A program made the position numbers and the translations under genes. This document shows, one piece after another, positions 36,986-46,693 of a stretch of 64,000 nt of DNA. The DNA comes from Verrucomicrobia bacterium LW23 (GTDB lineage Bacteria; Verrucomicrobiota; Verrucomicrobiia; Methylacidiphilales; UBA1321): NCBI GenBank assembly GCA_003054695.1, contig QAZA01000016.1, forward strand, positions 62,001 through 126,000, written 5' to 3'. Position 1 is the stretch's first letter. Each line of letters starts with the position of its first letter. The notes under the pieces are model-generated. The model saw nothing but the letters and a program-made list of their open reading frames with translations. It searched no databases and was not told the DNA's origin.

Positions 36986-37234
36986 GAGGCTGTCGACATT
37001 TCCGCTGCATCCCCTTGGCGAAACTTTCCGTCCTTGGCGATACTATCTTCCTTGGAGTTACGGACCTTCAGATAACATCGCCAAGGGCGGAAAGTTTCGC
37101 CAAGGGGATGCTTCCACGATGTTCAACCTTCCTTACGTCCCCCTAGAGCGAGACATTCTCCTCCGTGCTGCAGTACGGCATATAAGCCTCTAAGCAGAGG
37201 AAAAAGGAGGAGGAGGCCAAATGTCGACAGCCTC
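36986..37234. repeat. Palindromic element with GCTGTCGACATT termini, copy 2
   Basis: GAGGCTGTCGACATTT (36986-37001) and AAATGTCGACAGCCTC (37219-37234) are perfect 16-bp terminal inverted repeats. Inside, GCATCCCCTTGGCGAAACTT and its complement flank a second stem that shares CTTTCCGTCCTTGGCG with copy 1 at 12618-12769. The right end touches the stop codon of the zinc-ribbon gene. The short frame that crosses it is not a gene. Confidence 0.85.
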
Positions 37235-37560
37235 TAGTAGATACGCCAGGCCCCGTACGAGAGCCACAGCACATAAAAAAAGATCGCAATCAGCACCACC
37301 GCCGTAATGACCCACATGGGGTGCAGCTGCTGCTTCTTCGGCACGCCGCCGTCTTTGCCATCGCCAAACTCGTTGTCCCGAAAGTCGTCGTAGTTGAAGG
37401 GTGCGTCGCCCGCTTCCGCATAGTCATCCGCCTCGTCCAGCCAGCCGGTATTTTCGTCGGAACCACAATAGGGACAAGCCTTTGCGCCGCGCGGCACGTC
37501 CTCGCCGCACTGCGGGCAATCGCCGGGCGGGCGGAAGCTGGAGCGCCGTTTTGTGCTCAT
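37234..37560 (-). CDS. Zinc-ribbon protein with C-terminal membrane anchor (108 aa)
   Basis: Residues 15-33 read [19 protein letters not shown], a two-CXXC zinc ribbon. An acidic middle (about 38-72) is followed by one membrane helix ([20 protein letters not shown]). The protein would display the ribbon in the cytoplasm from a tail anchor. Its ATG overlaps the stop of the upstream histidine kinase gene by 4 bp, indicating translational coupling and perhaps a shared function. The family is unnamed. Confidence 0.7.
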   Translation of the reverse strand: MSTKRRSSFRPPGDCPQCGEDVPRGAKACPYCGSDENTGWLDEADDYAEAGDAPFNYDDFRDNEFGDGKDGGVPKKQQLHPMWVITAVVLIAIFFYVLWLSYGAWRIY

Positions 37561-38732
37561 GGCGCGGCCTCGCTGCCCGGTGCGATGCCGGGGGTTTCAA
37601 CAGTCCCCTCCCCCGTCGCCGCCAGGGGCAGCCACAGGAGAAAGGTGGTGCCGACGCCCAACTCCGTCTCAAAGGTGATGGAGCCGCCGTGCGCCTCAAT
37701 AATGGTTTTGCAGATGGCCATGCCAAGCCCGGTGCCGGTGCGTTTGCCGTAGGTGACGAAGGGCTCGAAGAGGGTGGCGCGGATCTTCTCGGGGATGCCC
37801 GGGCCGTTGTCGCTCAGCGTTACCAGCAGCCATCCGTCGTCGCGTTTTTCGGTGCGGATCTCCACGCGCCCGGCGCGGCCGTCGAGCGCCTCCACGGCGT
37901 TGGTCATCAGGTTTTGCAGCACGCGCATCACGCGGCCGGCGTCGATGCTGACCAGGGCGTCGGCTGCCTCGATGTGCAGCTCGCAGTCGGCGCGCGCGGC
38001 GTAGTCGGCGTTGAGGCTCTCGAAGCTGGCCAGGAACTCGCTGATGTGCACGAGCTTGCAGTCCAGGCTGGAGGCGCCGCCTTTGCTGTAGTCCAGCAGC
38101 TCCTGCGCCATGGAGACCATGCGCTCGGTCTGCTGGGCGATGAGTTTGCAGTATTTGCTGGTGACGGCATCCGCGCCGTGCTTCATGCCAATCAGCTCCG
38201 CCGCCAGCTGGATGCCGGTGATCGGGTTCTTGAAGTCGTGGATGATGGTGCCGGCCATTTCTCCGACAATTTGCAGCTTCTCTTTATGCAGCACGGCTTC
38301 TATATAGCGGTCGTTGGTGCTGCGCAGGTGGCCGAGAATGCGTTTGAAGATATGCACGCACACGGTGCCGGACTCGGAGTTGAGCACCTCCATAAACGGC
38401 CCGCCGGGGATGCACAGGACGCGGGACTCGCCCGGGGAAACGGCGCCGGTGCTGCGGCCGTGGCCGTCCAGCACGCCTACCTCTCCAAAGTACTCGCCGG
38501 CCTTCATGCGCGCCAGCACCTCGGTGGGGCCGGAGTGGTCGCCGTTGGTGTCGACATCGGCTTTGATCAGCTCCACTTCGCCGTCCAGCATCAGGTAGAT
38601 GCAGTCGGCGGGGTCCCCTTCGTTAAACAGCACGGTGCCGGGGGGCAACACACGTGTGCGGGCGGCGGCAAGCAGCCGCTCTGCCGCCGAGGTCTGGATT
38701 CCGGTAAAGAAGGGGTGCGACCTGGGTTCCAT
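37557..38732 (-). CDS. Soluble histidine kinase with N-terminal cNMP-binding domain
   Basis: About 391 residues. Residues 10-140 form a Crp-type cyclic-nucleotide-binding domain ([20 protein letters not shown], then [11 protein letters not shown]); the phosphate-binding cassette [11 protein letters not shown] is unusual. The dimerisation helix contains [19 protein letters not shown] with the probable phosphoacceptor His in HDFKNP. The ATPase has N-box [18 protein letters not shown] and [17 protein letters not shown]. It is predicted to be cytoplasmic. There is no response regulator beside it; the downstream overlapping gene is a zinc-ribbon membrane protein. The ATG at 38732 gives a compact start. 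Confidence 0.85.
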   Translation of the reverse strand: MEPRSHPFFTGIQTSAAERLLAAARTRVLPPGTVLFNEGDPADCIYLMLDGEVELIKADVDTNGDHSGPTEVLARMKAGEYFGEVGVLDGHGRSTGAVSPGESRVLCIPGGPFMEVLNSESGTVCVHIFKRILGHLRSTNDRYIEAVLHKEKLQIVGEMAGTIIHDFKNPITGIQLAAELIGMKHGADAVTSKYCKLIAQQTERMVSMAQELLDYSKGGASSLDCKLVHISEFLASFESLNADYAARADCELHIEAADALVSIDAGRVMRVLQNLMTNAVEALDGRAGRVEIRTEKRDDGWLLVTLSDNGPGIPEKIRATLFEPFVTYGKRTGTGLGMAICKTIIEAHGGSITFETELGVGTTFLLWLPLAATGEGTVETPGIAPGSEAAP

Positions 38733-38936
38733 GCAAGGTGTGGGGCCGTGGGGGCCCGGCTGGGGTGTGCGGGCAGAGTACATCACGCCACGCGCAATTG
38801 CTATGGCAATTTGCTTTTACAATCGCCGCAATTCACGCCAGACTGTTCCTTCGTCCCTCGCGCCGCGGCCTTGCTAAATCCGGGCTCGGGCGGGGCATTC
38901 TTCTCGGTTTCTTTATTCTACCAGAGTATTCTTACT

Positions 38937-39356
38937 ATGCCTAAAGCGATCATGGTGACCTCCAAGGGTACCATCAACCTCGAGCTGTTTGACAAGGACG
39001 CCCCCAACACGGTGGCGAACTTCACCGATCTGGCGAAGAAGGGCTTTTATAATGGCCTCAATTTTCATCGCGTTATCTCGGATTTCATGATCCAGGGCGG
39101 CTGCCCGCACGGCACCGGCACCGGCGGCCCGGGCTACAAAATCAAGTGTGAGATCAACAAGCAGAAGCACACTCCCGGCACCCTCTCCATGGCCCACGCC
39201 GGCCCTGACACGGGCGGCTCGCAGTTCTTCATCACGCACGTGGCCACCCCGCACCTGGACGGCATCCACACGGTCTTCGGCCGCACCGCCGACATGAACG
39301 TCGTCAACGCCATCCGCAAAGGCGACAAGATCGAATCCGTCACCATCGTCGACTAG
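38937..39356 (+). CDS. Peptidyl-prolyl isomerase, cyclophilin type
   Basis: A 139-residue single-domain cyclophilin. [20 protein letters not shown], then GDFMIQGG-like sequence here as [20 protein letters not shown] and [20 protein letters not shown] cover the active site Arg and the Gln/Phe pocket. It catalyses cis-trans proline isomerisation. No signal peptide is seen, so it is cytoplasmic. The ATG at 38937 was chosen. Divergent from the histidine kinase gene. Confidence 0.93.
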   Translation: MPKAIMVTSKGTINLELFDKDAPNTVANFTDLAKKGFYNGLNFHRVISDFMIQGGCPHGTGTGGPGYKIKCEINKQKHTPGTLSMAHAGPDTGGSQFFITHVATPHLDGIHTVFGRTADMNVVNAIRKGDKIESVTIVD

Positions 39357-39398
39357 CCACCAGCGCGGGGCGGCAACGTGACGTTGCATCCTGTGGCT

Positions 39399-39419
39399 GA
39401 CGGCGCTTCGGGCGCCGTC
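39399..39419 (+). terminator. Hairpin with TTCG loop after the cyclophilin gene
   Basis: GACGGCGC-TTCG-GGCGCCGTC forms a stable stem with a UUCG-type loop 43 bp beyond the stop codon. No T-run follows. Probably a processing or weak termination signal. Confidence 0.45.
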
Positions 39420-39472
39420 GCCGGGGAGGGCTGATGTGGCCCTGCGCTTCGCGATTGTTCTGCTACGATTTA

Positions 39473-39537
39473 CCCCAGCCCGGGTTGCATCCCTTTGCGT
39501 TTAAAGGGAGTGCGGCACGGGCTGGGGTTTCTTTTTT
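39473..39537 (+). terminator. Long terminator-like hairpin
   Basis: CCCCAGCCCGGGTTGCATCC pairs imperfectly with GTGCGGCACGGGCTGGGG and an inner CCCTTT/AAAGGG. It is followed by TTTCTTTTTT. A good end for the cyclophilin transcript. Confidence 0.7.
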
Positions 39538-39539
39538 CT

Positions 39540-39752
39540 GAAGCGCCAAAGGCGCTGGACATCTCGTAGCCCAGGGTAAGGTCTGCCGCAGCCCTGGGTT
39601 ACCGTGCTGGTAAACAGCGTCCTGAAGGGACGCCCCATGTCTCACGATGGCGGTTGGGGCGTCCCTTCAGGACGCGTTCCTTCCCCGTCCTGACCCAGGG
39701 CTGCGGCAGACCTTACCCTGGGCTACGAGATGTTTAGCGCCGTTGGCGCTTC
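39540..39752. repeat. Long nested palindrome, GAAGCGCCA...AGCCCAGGGTAAGG family
   Basis: Outer arms run from GAAGCGCCAAAGGCGCT through CATCTCGTAGCCCAGGGTAA and GGTCTGCCGCAGCCCTGGGT to their complements ending GGCGCTTC. Inner arms GCGTCCTGAAGGGACGCCCC and GGGGCGTCCCTTCAGGACGC make a second stem. The short frames in it translate the repeat in both directions and are not genes. This GCAGCCCTGGG type of repeat is widespread in Verrucomicrobiota. It sits 22 bp from the end of the next gene. Confidence 0.85.
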
Positions 39753-39774
39753 GGATGTTGAGATGCAGTGCCAC

Positions 39775-41979
39775 TTACGCGCTGCCCACGTGCAGGATTT
39801 TGTCCAGGGCGCCGCGGACGTTGCGGAAGTCTTCTTCCAGCACGGGGATCTGTTGGGTGGCGACTTCTTCCTGGCCTTCCTCGGCCAGAGACTGAATGCG
39901 GCGGGCGGTGTCGTACATTTGCTCAGCGCCCAGGCTGAGGCAGCTGCCTTGCACGGCGGTGGCGGCTTCGGCCAGGCGCACGGGGCTGCGCTCGCGGGCG
40001 GCGGCGTGGAGGATCTCCATGCGGCGCGCCTGCTCCAGGCAAAAGAGTTCCACGACTTGCCGCACCAGGTTCACGTCCGAGCTGGCGCCGGGCTGGCGCA
40101 GGCGGGAGATGGCCTCCGGGTTGATGACGCGGCTGGCGACGGCGGGCGGGCGAATTTCGGCCTCCCAGCGGGCGGCGGCGTTGCGGGCGGGGATGCGCTC
40201 AGCGGCGCGGCGCAGCACGGAGGTGATGCGATCGATGCGGATGGGCTTGGTGATGAAGTCATCCATACCGGCCTCAAAGCAGCGCGCCTGCTCGGCGTCG
40301 GTGCTGTTGGCGGTAACGGCGATGATGTACGGGCGGGGCCACGGTGCGCGGGCGCGGATGCGGCGCGTTACTTCGTGGCCGTCGATGTCGGGCATCTGCA
40401 CGTCCATCAGAATGACGTCGTAGGCGTCCTTCTCGCTCATCGCCAGCGCGGCCTCGCCGCCGTCCGCCAGGGCGCACTCCATGCCTACCAGGCGCAGCAT
40501 GTGCAGGATAAGCTTCTGATTCACCGGATAGTCCTCCACCACAAGCACTTTCATCGGCTTGAGGGCGGGGCCTTCCTTGCCGGTCGCAACGCCGCTGCCG
40601 GCAAGGGCACCGGGGATGTCGATGGGGCTCTCGCCCGCCCAGCCGCGCGCGGGCACGGCGCTGCCGGGTTGCGGCAGCAGGTAGGGCAGCACGCAGATGA
40701 AGGTGGAGCCGCGGCCCTCGATGCTTTCGGCCCAGATGTCGCCGCCCATCAGCTGGCACAGGCGCCGGCAGATGGCCAGGCCGAGTCCGGTGCCGCCAAA
40801 GCGGCGCGTTACGGAGCTGTCCACCTGTTGAAAGGAGGTGAACAGGCGAGGCAGTTTATCCGCCGGGATGCCGATGCCCGAGTCCTCCACGGCAATCTCC
40901 ACCACGGTGCTGGCAATGCCGACCGACTGCGGGGGTGCGGGCGCCACGTCGGGGCGATTGCGGCGCAGGCGCTCCCAGTCGCCGGCACGGACGCTTACCG
41001 TGACGGCCCCTTCGCCGGTAAACTTGACGGCGTTGCTGACGAGGTTGACGACCACCTGGCGCAGGCGCGTCATATCGCCAATGACGGTGGCCGGCAGCGT
41101 CTCCTCCAGGTTGATGTTCAGCTCCAGCTTTTTCTCGGAGGCGCGGGGGCGGAGCAGCTCGCAGGCATCCTGAACGGCCTGGCCCAGCTCAAAGGGCGCG
41201 GCCTCAATCTTCATGCCGCCGGCTTCGATCTTCGAGAAGTCGAGGATGTCGTTAATGATCATCAGCAGCAGGTCCGCCGATGAATTGATCAGGCGCACGT
41301 ACTCGCTCTGATCCGTATCCAACTGCGTGCCCTGCAGCAAGTTAGCAAAGCCGACCACGCCGTTGAGCGGGGTGCGGATCTCATGGCTCATCATCGCAAA
41401 AAACTCGGACTTGGCGCGGGTGGCCTCCTCCAGCTTCTGGTTCAGGGCCAGGAGTGTGGTGTTACTGTCCTGCAACTGCCGCTGGCTTTCGCGCAGGGCG
41501 GCCATGGCCTGATCGCGCTGCAGCTGGCCCAGGTAGGCGCGGCTGTGGTAGCGCACGCGGGCCAACATTTCCAGGCGGTCAGGTAGCTTTACCAGGTAGT
41601 CGTTGGCGCCGGCGGCAAAAGCGCGGGCTTTTACCTCGGCGTCCTCCTGCACGCTCAGCACAATAATGGGGATGCCGGAAGTTACGGGATCCTGTCGGTA
41701 GGCGTGGACAAGGTCGAGACCGTCGACGGCGGGCATTACCAGATCCTGCAGGATCACCGTAGGCTTGATGCGGCGCGCCACCTGCACGGCGTTCTCGCCA
41801 TCCTGACAGTAATGGAAATTGATGTCGCCTTCGTCCTGAAAGACGCGGCGCACCAGTTCGCCCACCATCGCCTGGTCGTCCACAAGCATCACCATCATCA
41901 TTTGCCGGGCGCCGCTGTACGCGGGCGTGGCTCCGCCCCAGGCTCGGCTGTCGATGGGAGGTGGAGGCTGGTAAGACAT
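39775..41979 (-). CDS. WspR-like receiver fused to hybrid histidine kinase, degenerate HPT
   Basis: A 734-residue cytoplasmic protein. Residues 27-150 are a receiver ([17 protein letters not shown], phosphoacceptor Asp79 in VILQDLVMP, then [20 protein letters not shown] and RYHSRAYL) that strikingly resembles the receiver of the diguanylate cyclase WspR. A coiled coil follows, then a HisKA domain with His199 ([12 protein letters not shown]), an ATPase ([26 protein letters not shown]) and a second receiver (about 465-585, [13 protein letters not shown]). The last 100 residues look like an HPT domain, but the motif is AATAVQGSC with Thr674 where the phosphorylated His should be. It follows cheB by 205 bp. 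Confidence 0.88.
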   Translation of the reverse strand: MSYQPPPPIDSRAWGGATPAYSGARQMMMVMLVDDQAMVGELVRRVFQDEGDINFHYCQDGENAVQVARRIKPTVILQDLVMPAVDGLDLVHAYRQDPVTSGIPIIVLSVQEDAEVKARAFAAGANDYLVKLPDRLEMLARVRYHSRAYLGQLQRDQAMAALRESQRQLQDSNTTLLALNQKLEEATRAKSEFFAMMSHEIRTPLNGVVGFANLLQGTQLDTDQSEYVRLINSSADLLLMIINDILDFSKIEAGGMKIEAAPFELGQAVQDACELLRPRASEKKLELNINLEETLPATVIGDMTRLRQVVVNLVSNAVKFTGEGAVTVSVRAGDWERLRRNRPDVAPAPPQSVGIASTVVEIAVEDSGIGIPADKLPRLFTSFQQVDSSVTRRFGGTGLGLAICRRLCQLMGGDIWAESIEGRGSTFICVLPYLLPQPGSAVPARGWAGESPIDIPGALAGSGVATGKEGPALKPMKVLVVEDYPVNQKLILHMLRLVGMECALADGGEAALAMSEKDAYDVILMDVQMPDIDGHEVTRRIRARAPWPRPYIIAVTANSTDAEQARCFEAGMDDFITKPIRIDRITSVLRRAAERIPARNAAARWEAEIRPPAVASRVINPEAISRLRQPGASSDVNLVRQVVELFCLEQARRMEILHAAARERSPVRLAEAATAVQGSCLSLGAEQMYDTARRIQSLAEEGQEEVATQQIPVLEEDFRNVRGALDKILHVGSA

Positions 41980-42184
41980 AAGAGGAATTAAAGATGAAGG
42001 CGCGAGGTTAGGGTTAACCGTTTCTTATATATCGGGACTGGCTCCGATTTCTAGAGATATAAATGAGAAGATCAGGGTTGCCCGTCCAATCTTCATTAAA
42101 AAGTGATTCCATTCATGCAGAACTTTGAAGTAGTTATGCCTACAAGTTTAATGAATCATTTATATGGATAAAGCGCTCCTGCCT

Positions 42185-43609
42185 TTACATCCCCCTGCCG
42201 CCGGCAAGACCTGAAAATTCATGGATTCGCATGGGGATGTCGGTGAGCGGCAGCACCTCCGCCGCAGCGCCCATGTCCGCCGCAGCCTTGGGCATGCCGT
42301 ACACGGCGCTGGACGACCTGTCCTGCGCGATGGTGGGGTAGCCCAGGCCGCGCAGGCCCTTCAGCCCCACGGCGCCGTCGCGGCCCATGCCGGTGAGGAT
42401 GATGCCGAGGATCTCCCCCTTCCAGTAGCGGGCGGCGCTGTTCATAAACGCATCCACGGAGGGCCGGTAGGGGGAGGAGCGGGGCTCGGGCGTGTAGCCG
42501 AGGGTGCTGGGCGAGGTCATGACGAGGTGGTCGTCGGAGCCTGCAACCCAGACTATACCAGGTCGCATCACACTTGTCTCGCACGCAATTTTGACCTGCA
42601 TGTAACTGTAGCGCTGCAGCCAGTCCGCCAGGCCGTGGGAGAACTCCTGGCTGATGTGCTGAATCACCACCACGCAGGCCGGCAGATCCTTGGGCAGGCG
42701 CTTGAGTACCACGCTCAACGCGGCAGGCCCGCCGGCCGAGGCGCCGATGATGACAAGCCGCGATGCCATGCGATCCTTCGACGAGCCCGGCAGGGGCGGC
42801 GGGCCAAAGTAGACCTGGGGCGCCCCCCCGGCAGGCGGCGGCAGATGGACCGGCGCGGTTGGCCGTCGCAGGTTAAGGCGCAGCGAGCCCGTCTGCTTAA
42901 GCCCGGCCGGGATGACTGTGCCGCCCGCTGGCAGCGGGCGCCCCGGCGGTGCTGTAATGCCCGTGGAGGCGGGCGTAGGCGCAACGGCAGGGGTGCTGGA
43001 CACCTTGGGGGGCAGCAGAAAGGCCATCGTCTCCACCTTCATCAAAAAGGCGGCGCGCCCCGGCTCGTCGTCCATGCGCGGGGTGCGCACCACATCGAGG
43101 GCGCCGGCGTCCAGCGCCTGAAAAATCATGTCGCTGCGGCTGTCCAGCGAGCTGGTGACGATAAGGATGCTGCACGGACACGCCTGCATGATCTGCCGTG
43201 TCGCCTCCACCCCGTCCATTACGGGCATCTCCAGATCCATCAGCACCAGGTCCGGCCGGCGGGCGCTGCAGTACTCCACCGCCTGCCGGCCATCGGCGGC
43301 GGACCAGATGATCTGGAACTTTCCGGTGGGCTCCAGCACGCGGCGCAGCATCACCAGCGCCATCGACATATCGTTGACAAGCCCGACCGTAAAGCGATCG
43401 CGCCGCGCCGCCTGCATGGATTGCGTGGAGGTTTGCCCCGTGCCCACCGGCGCGGCGCCAATGCGGCCGGCGCCCTGCGCGCTTCCCTGCCCGGCTCCGG
43501 TCGCCCCCCCGCGCCCTGTGGAGGCGGCCGCGCCGAAGTTGCCGAGGGGGCCGGGCCGGCGGGGCTCCTGCGGCGGCTGCGGGGGATGGTTGGGCGGCGG
43601 CGGGCTCAT
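42185..43609 (-). CDS. cheB: Chemotaxis-type methylesterase CheB (WspF-like)
   Basis: A 474-residue protein. The first 70 residues are a Pro/Gly-rich extension. The receiver (about 74-195) has phosphoacceptor Asp125 in LVLMDLEMPVMDG, and its acidic pocket reads VGLVND, with Asn79 in place of the first Asp. A linker follows, then the esterase with the catalytic triad Ser291 (GASAGGP), His318 (VIQHIS) and Asp411 (TGMGRDGA). It removes methyl groups from receptor glutamates in response to phosphorylation by CheA. Its ATG overlaps the cheA stop by 4 bp. No cheR or receptor gene is in the window. Confidence 0.9.
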   Translation of the reverse strand: MSPPPPNHPPQPPQEPRRPGPLGNFGAAASTGRGGATGAGQGSAQGAGRIGAAPVGTGQTSTQSMQAARRDRFTVGLVNDMSMALVMLRRVLEPTGKFQIIWSAADGRQAVEYCSARRPDLVLMDLEMPVMDGVEATRQIMQACPCSILIVTSSLDSRSDMIFQALDAGALDVVRTPRMDDEPGRAAFLMKVETMAFLLPPKVSSTPAVAPTPASTGITAPPGRPLPAGGTVIPAGLKQTGSLRLNLRRPTAPVHLPPPAGGAPQVYFGPPPLPGSSKDRMASRLVIIGASAGGPAALSVVLKRLPKDLPACVVVIQHISQEFSHGLADWLQRYSYMQVKIACETSVMRPGIVWVAGSDDHLVMTSPSTLGYTPEPRSSPYRPSVDAFMNSAARYWKGEILGIILTGMGRDGAVGLKGLRGLGYPTIAQDRSSSAVYGMPKAAADMGAAAEVLPLTDIPMRIHEFSGLAGGRGM

Positions 43610-46311
43610 ACGGAGGCTCCTTCCGGCACAGCGGGGCCGATCAGGTTAAGCACAGCTTCCAGAAGCTTGGCGTCCTCAAAATGGCTTTTGGCCAGGTAGT
43701 AGTCGGCCCCGGCTTGCAGGCCGCGATTGCGATCGGCCTCGCTATCCTTGTAGGAGACAATCATGACGGGCAGCTGGCTGAGGCGGGCGTTGTTTTTGAT
43801 AAGCGTGGTAAGCTCGATTCCGTCCATACGCGGCATGTCAACGTCCGTAAGCACCATATCAAACTTCTTGTCGCGCAACAGGTTAAATCCTTCCTGACCA
43901 TCCACGGCGGTCTCCACCTCATAGCCGGCGCCGGCCAGCACCTTGCGCTCCAGCTCCCGCACCGTCAGGGAGTCATCAACGACGAGGAGGCGGCGGCGGC
44001 GAGGGCCGGCGGGTTGCTGCAGCTGCTGCTGAGCCTGCAGCGCGGGCGTGTGCGGCAGGGCGGGGCGCGCCTTCCCGTGCTCGCCCGGGCGCACCGGCGT
44101 GGCGGCGGCGCTGTGTTGCTGAAGCCGGCTCCAGCGGCCGCTGTCCAGCATCCGCGCCACGGAGCGCGCCATGTCCTCCACGTCGAGGATGAGGACAGGA
44201 TTGCCGTCGTCAAGCACGGCGGCGGACTGGATATGGGGGATCTTGCCCAATTGCCGGTGCAGCGGCTGCACCACAAGCTCGCGATCCCCCACAAACTTGT
44301 CCACCGCAATGGCATACGTCGCGTCATCGTACTCAAAGATGACGACTTGCAGGGTGCCTACATCCTTCAGGTATGCAGGCCGATCCTTGCCGAGCAGCTC
44401 CCACGACCCCAGGATGGCGACCGAGCGCTTTTCCCACGTGAAGCAGGGGCGCCCCTCGACAAACATTACGTGGTCGGGCTCCAGCCGGTAGGTGTGGCGG
44501 ATGCGGCTGAGCGGCAACGCGTAAGGTTCCTCGGCAATCTCCACCACCAGCGAGCGCACGACGCTGAGCGCCAGCGGCAGCTTCAGGTCGAACCGGGCGC
44601 CCTGGCCGGGCTCGCTGGTAACGCGCACCTCGCCGCGCAATTGCCGCAGCATGTGCTGGACGACGTCGAGGCCAACGCCGCGGCCGCTGAACTCGCTGAC
44701 GTGATCGCGCAGGGTAAAGCCGGGCAGAAAGAGAAAGTGCAGAAGCTCCTGCGACGTAAGCCTTTCCGCCGTAGCAGCATTGGCCAGGCCGCGCTGCAGC
44801 ACCACGGCGCGGATGTGCTCGGTATCGATGCCCTTGCCGTCGTCGGTAAAGGATACGATGAGCTTGCCGGCGGCGTGCCGGGCCTCCAGCCGCAGCAGCC
44901 CCACGGCCGGCTTGCCGGAGCGGGCGCGCTCGCTGGGGAACTCGATGCCGTGATCGAGCGAGTTGCGGATCATGTGCGTAAGCGGCGCCTCCAGTTGGTC
45001 CAGAATATCGCGGTCCACCTCCGTTGCCTTGCCGGAGATTTCCAGTCGCGCCTCCTTGCCCAGCGTGGCGGCCAGATCGCGCACCATGCGGGGAAAATGC
45101 TGCACGCCATCCACAAACGGCCGCATGCGGCACGCCTGCGCGCGGCGATAGAGCCGGTGCGAGAGATCGACGGCTTCGCGATCGTAGCGGTCGAGATCGC
45201 CCAGCCGGCCGACCAGGAACTCCTGGCTCTCCTCGGCCTTCATGCGCGCCTCGTGCAGATAGTGCTGCGTGCGTTCGTCCAGCGCCTCGCCGCGGGCGCG
45301 ATCGAGCAGCTGAATGACCTGGCGCTGCATGCGCTTGAGGCGCCGCATATCGTCCGCCAGCGAGTGCAGGCGCCGCGCGTTGACCAGCGACTGGCCGCTG
45401 AGCCCCAGCAGGCGGTCCAGATGCTCCGCCGTAACGCGCAGCATGCGGCCGGCTTCCTCGCCAGTGGCCGGCTTTGCGGCGGCGTCGCCCGGCACGGCGT
45501 TGATGTGCGTGGCGGGCCGCGCCCGGCCGGCGGAGCCCTGCGGGGCGCGCTGCGGCGCAGGGGCGGGCGCATGCGCGGGGTCGACCGGTGCGGCCTCGGC
45601 GGAAATCGGCTCGGCGGGCACGGGCTCGGCGTCGCAACCGGCGCTAACCTCGGCCTCCGGCGCAGGAACTGGCTCGGGCTTGGGCTCGGCGGCGGCTGCG
45701 GGGGCGGCGGAAGCCGGGGTCTCTACGGGCGGCGGCGTGGCCTCGCGCGGGGCGGGATTGGCCAGAAATGCTTCGCACTCCGCCACATAGGCGCTCACGA
45801 TTTGCGCGCGCTCCGTGCCGGCGGCTGCCCACTGCGTCACGTCGGCCTCGGGCGTGCGGGCGATGGCGACGAGGATATCCTTGCCGCGCAGCATCAGATC
45901 AATAAACGCGCGCGAGGCAAAAACGCGGCCATCCTGCCCGGCCACAAAGCAATTTTCCATGGCGTGCGCCACCTGCACGGCGGCGCCGATGTTGACCATG
46001 CGGGCGGCGCCTTTCACGGAGTGCGCGGCGCGCATCAGCGAGCGCCACTCCTGGGCCAGCACCTGGGCGGCGGCCTCCCCGGCCTCGTCGGCCTCGGCGT
46101 GTGCGGCGCGCAGCGCGTCATCGGGCCTCTCCCCTGCGGCGGCCAGGGCATCGGCGGCGGCGGCCACGCGTTCCTCCACGGCGGCAAGCTCCGCCTCGCG
46201 GCGCTCCACCTCCACAAGGCCGTTCTCCATACGCGTTGCATTGTCCTCCACTTCGGTCTTGAAAAGATCGAACATGGAGAAGTCCTGCAGTTGCTCGTAG
46301 TGGAGGCTCAC
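43606..46311 (-). CDS. CheA-receiver hybrid kinase (WspE-like)
   Basis: A 901-residue CheA-type kinase. HPT domain with His97 in RAAHSVKGAARM; an Ala/Pro-rich linker (about 185-290); a dimerisation region; an ATPase with HMIRNSLDHGIE, DDGKGID and SGRGVGLDVV; a CheW-like domain (about 600-740); and a C-terminal receiver (about 775-895, phosphoacceptor Asp823 in MVLTDVDMPRMDG). This order matches WspE and FrzE-type proteins. The start is GTG 46311, which fits the family N-terminus; ATG 46275 is an alternative. It is the first gene of the cheA-cheB pair and shares the cluster with a CheW gene. Confidence 0.9.
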   Translation of the reverse strand: MSLHYEQLQDFSMFDLFKTEVEDNATRMENGLVEVERREAELAAVEERVAAAADALAAAGERPDDALRAAHAEADEAGEAAAQVLAQEWRSLMRAAHSVKGAARMVNIGAAVQVAHAMENCFVAGQDGRVFASRAFIDLMLRGKDILVAIARTPEADVTQWAAAGTERAQIVSAYVAECEAFLANPAPREATPPPVETPASAAPAAAAEPKPEPVPAPEAEVSAGCDAEPVPAEPISAEAAPVDPAHAPAPAPQRAPQGSAGRARPATHINAVPGDAAAKPATGEEAGRMLRVTAEHLDRLLGLSGQSLVNARRLHSLADDMRRLKRMQRQVIQLLDRARGEALDERTQHYLHEARMKAEESQEFLVGRLGDLDRYDREAVDLSHRLYRRAQACRMRPFVDGVQHFPRMVRDLAATLGKEARLEISGKATEVDRDILDQLEAPLTHMIRNSLDHGIEFPSERARSGKPAVGLLRLEARHAAGKLIVSFTDDGKGIDTEHIRAVVLQRGLANAATAERLTSQELLHFLFLPGFTLRDHVSEFSGRGVGLDVVQHMLRQLRGEVRVTSEPGQGARFDLKLPLALSVVRSLVVEIAEEPYALPLSRIRHTYRLEPDHVMFVEGRPCFTWEKRSVAILGSWELLGKDRPAYLKDVGTLQVVIFEYDDATYAIAVDKFVGDRELVVQPLHRQLGKIPHIQSAAVLDDGNPVLILDVEDMARSVARMLDSGRWSRLQQHSAAATPVRPGEHGKARPALPHTPALQAQQQLQQPAGPRRRRLLVVDDSLTVRELERKVLAGAGYEVETAVDGQEGFNLLRDKKFDMVLTDVDMPRMDGIELTTLIKNNARLSQLPVMIVSYKDSEADRNRGLQAGADYYLAKSHFEDAKLLEAVLNLIGPAVPEGASV

Positions 46312-46693
46312 GGCGTCTCAGGGCGCCGCCGTCTGAGGCAGGCGGCGGTCGGGTGGGGCTGGTTTCAATAAAGTGTGGTCCACGTCCGTAGCGACGCTTC
46401 CCTTGTTTCAGCAACCTACTGTCTGGCGGGGCATTAAGGAATCATAAAAAGCGCAATCCCTTCTACACACACGTGTGCACCGAGTTTTACTTATAAAAAC
46501 ACCGGCACGATACATCATTCAATACCGTTCAGTAAAATGTTTTGTTTAAAACGCTATCATTTTCCCTCTGGCGTTCATCTCCTGCGCAGCTTGGATGCAG
46601 AGATTACACATACCTTTACCCTATTGACAGCTCCAAATTGCTCGAATTCGTAAGGAACGGCGCCTCCCGGCTCTTCCGGCGCCGCTGCGCGGC
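46312..46693. other. 382-bp spacer between cheW and cheA
   Basis: AT-rich from 46435 to 46620, so likely to contain a promoter for cheA-cheB. A perfect palindrome CACACGTGTG lies at 46468-46477 and could be an operator. GGCGCC repeats at about 46659-46683 can form a hairpin at the end of the cheW gene. No coding region is supported. Confidence 0.4.

Noticed and set aside
36831-37193. 120-codon plus-strand frame upstream of the zinc-ribbon gene
   Set aside because: Most of it is translation of the GCTGTCGACATT palindromic element.
39463-39895. Short frames in both directions around the cyclophilin-kinase spacer
   Set aside because: Their repeated LRQTLPWATR peptides are translations of the two arms of the same palindrome.
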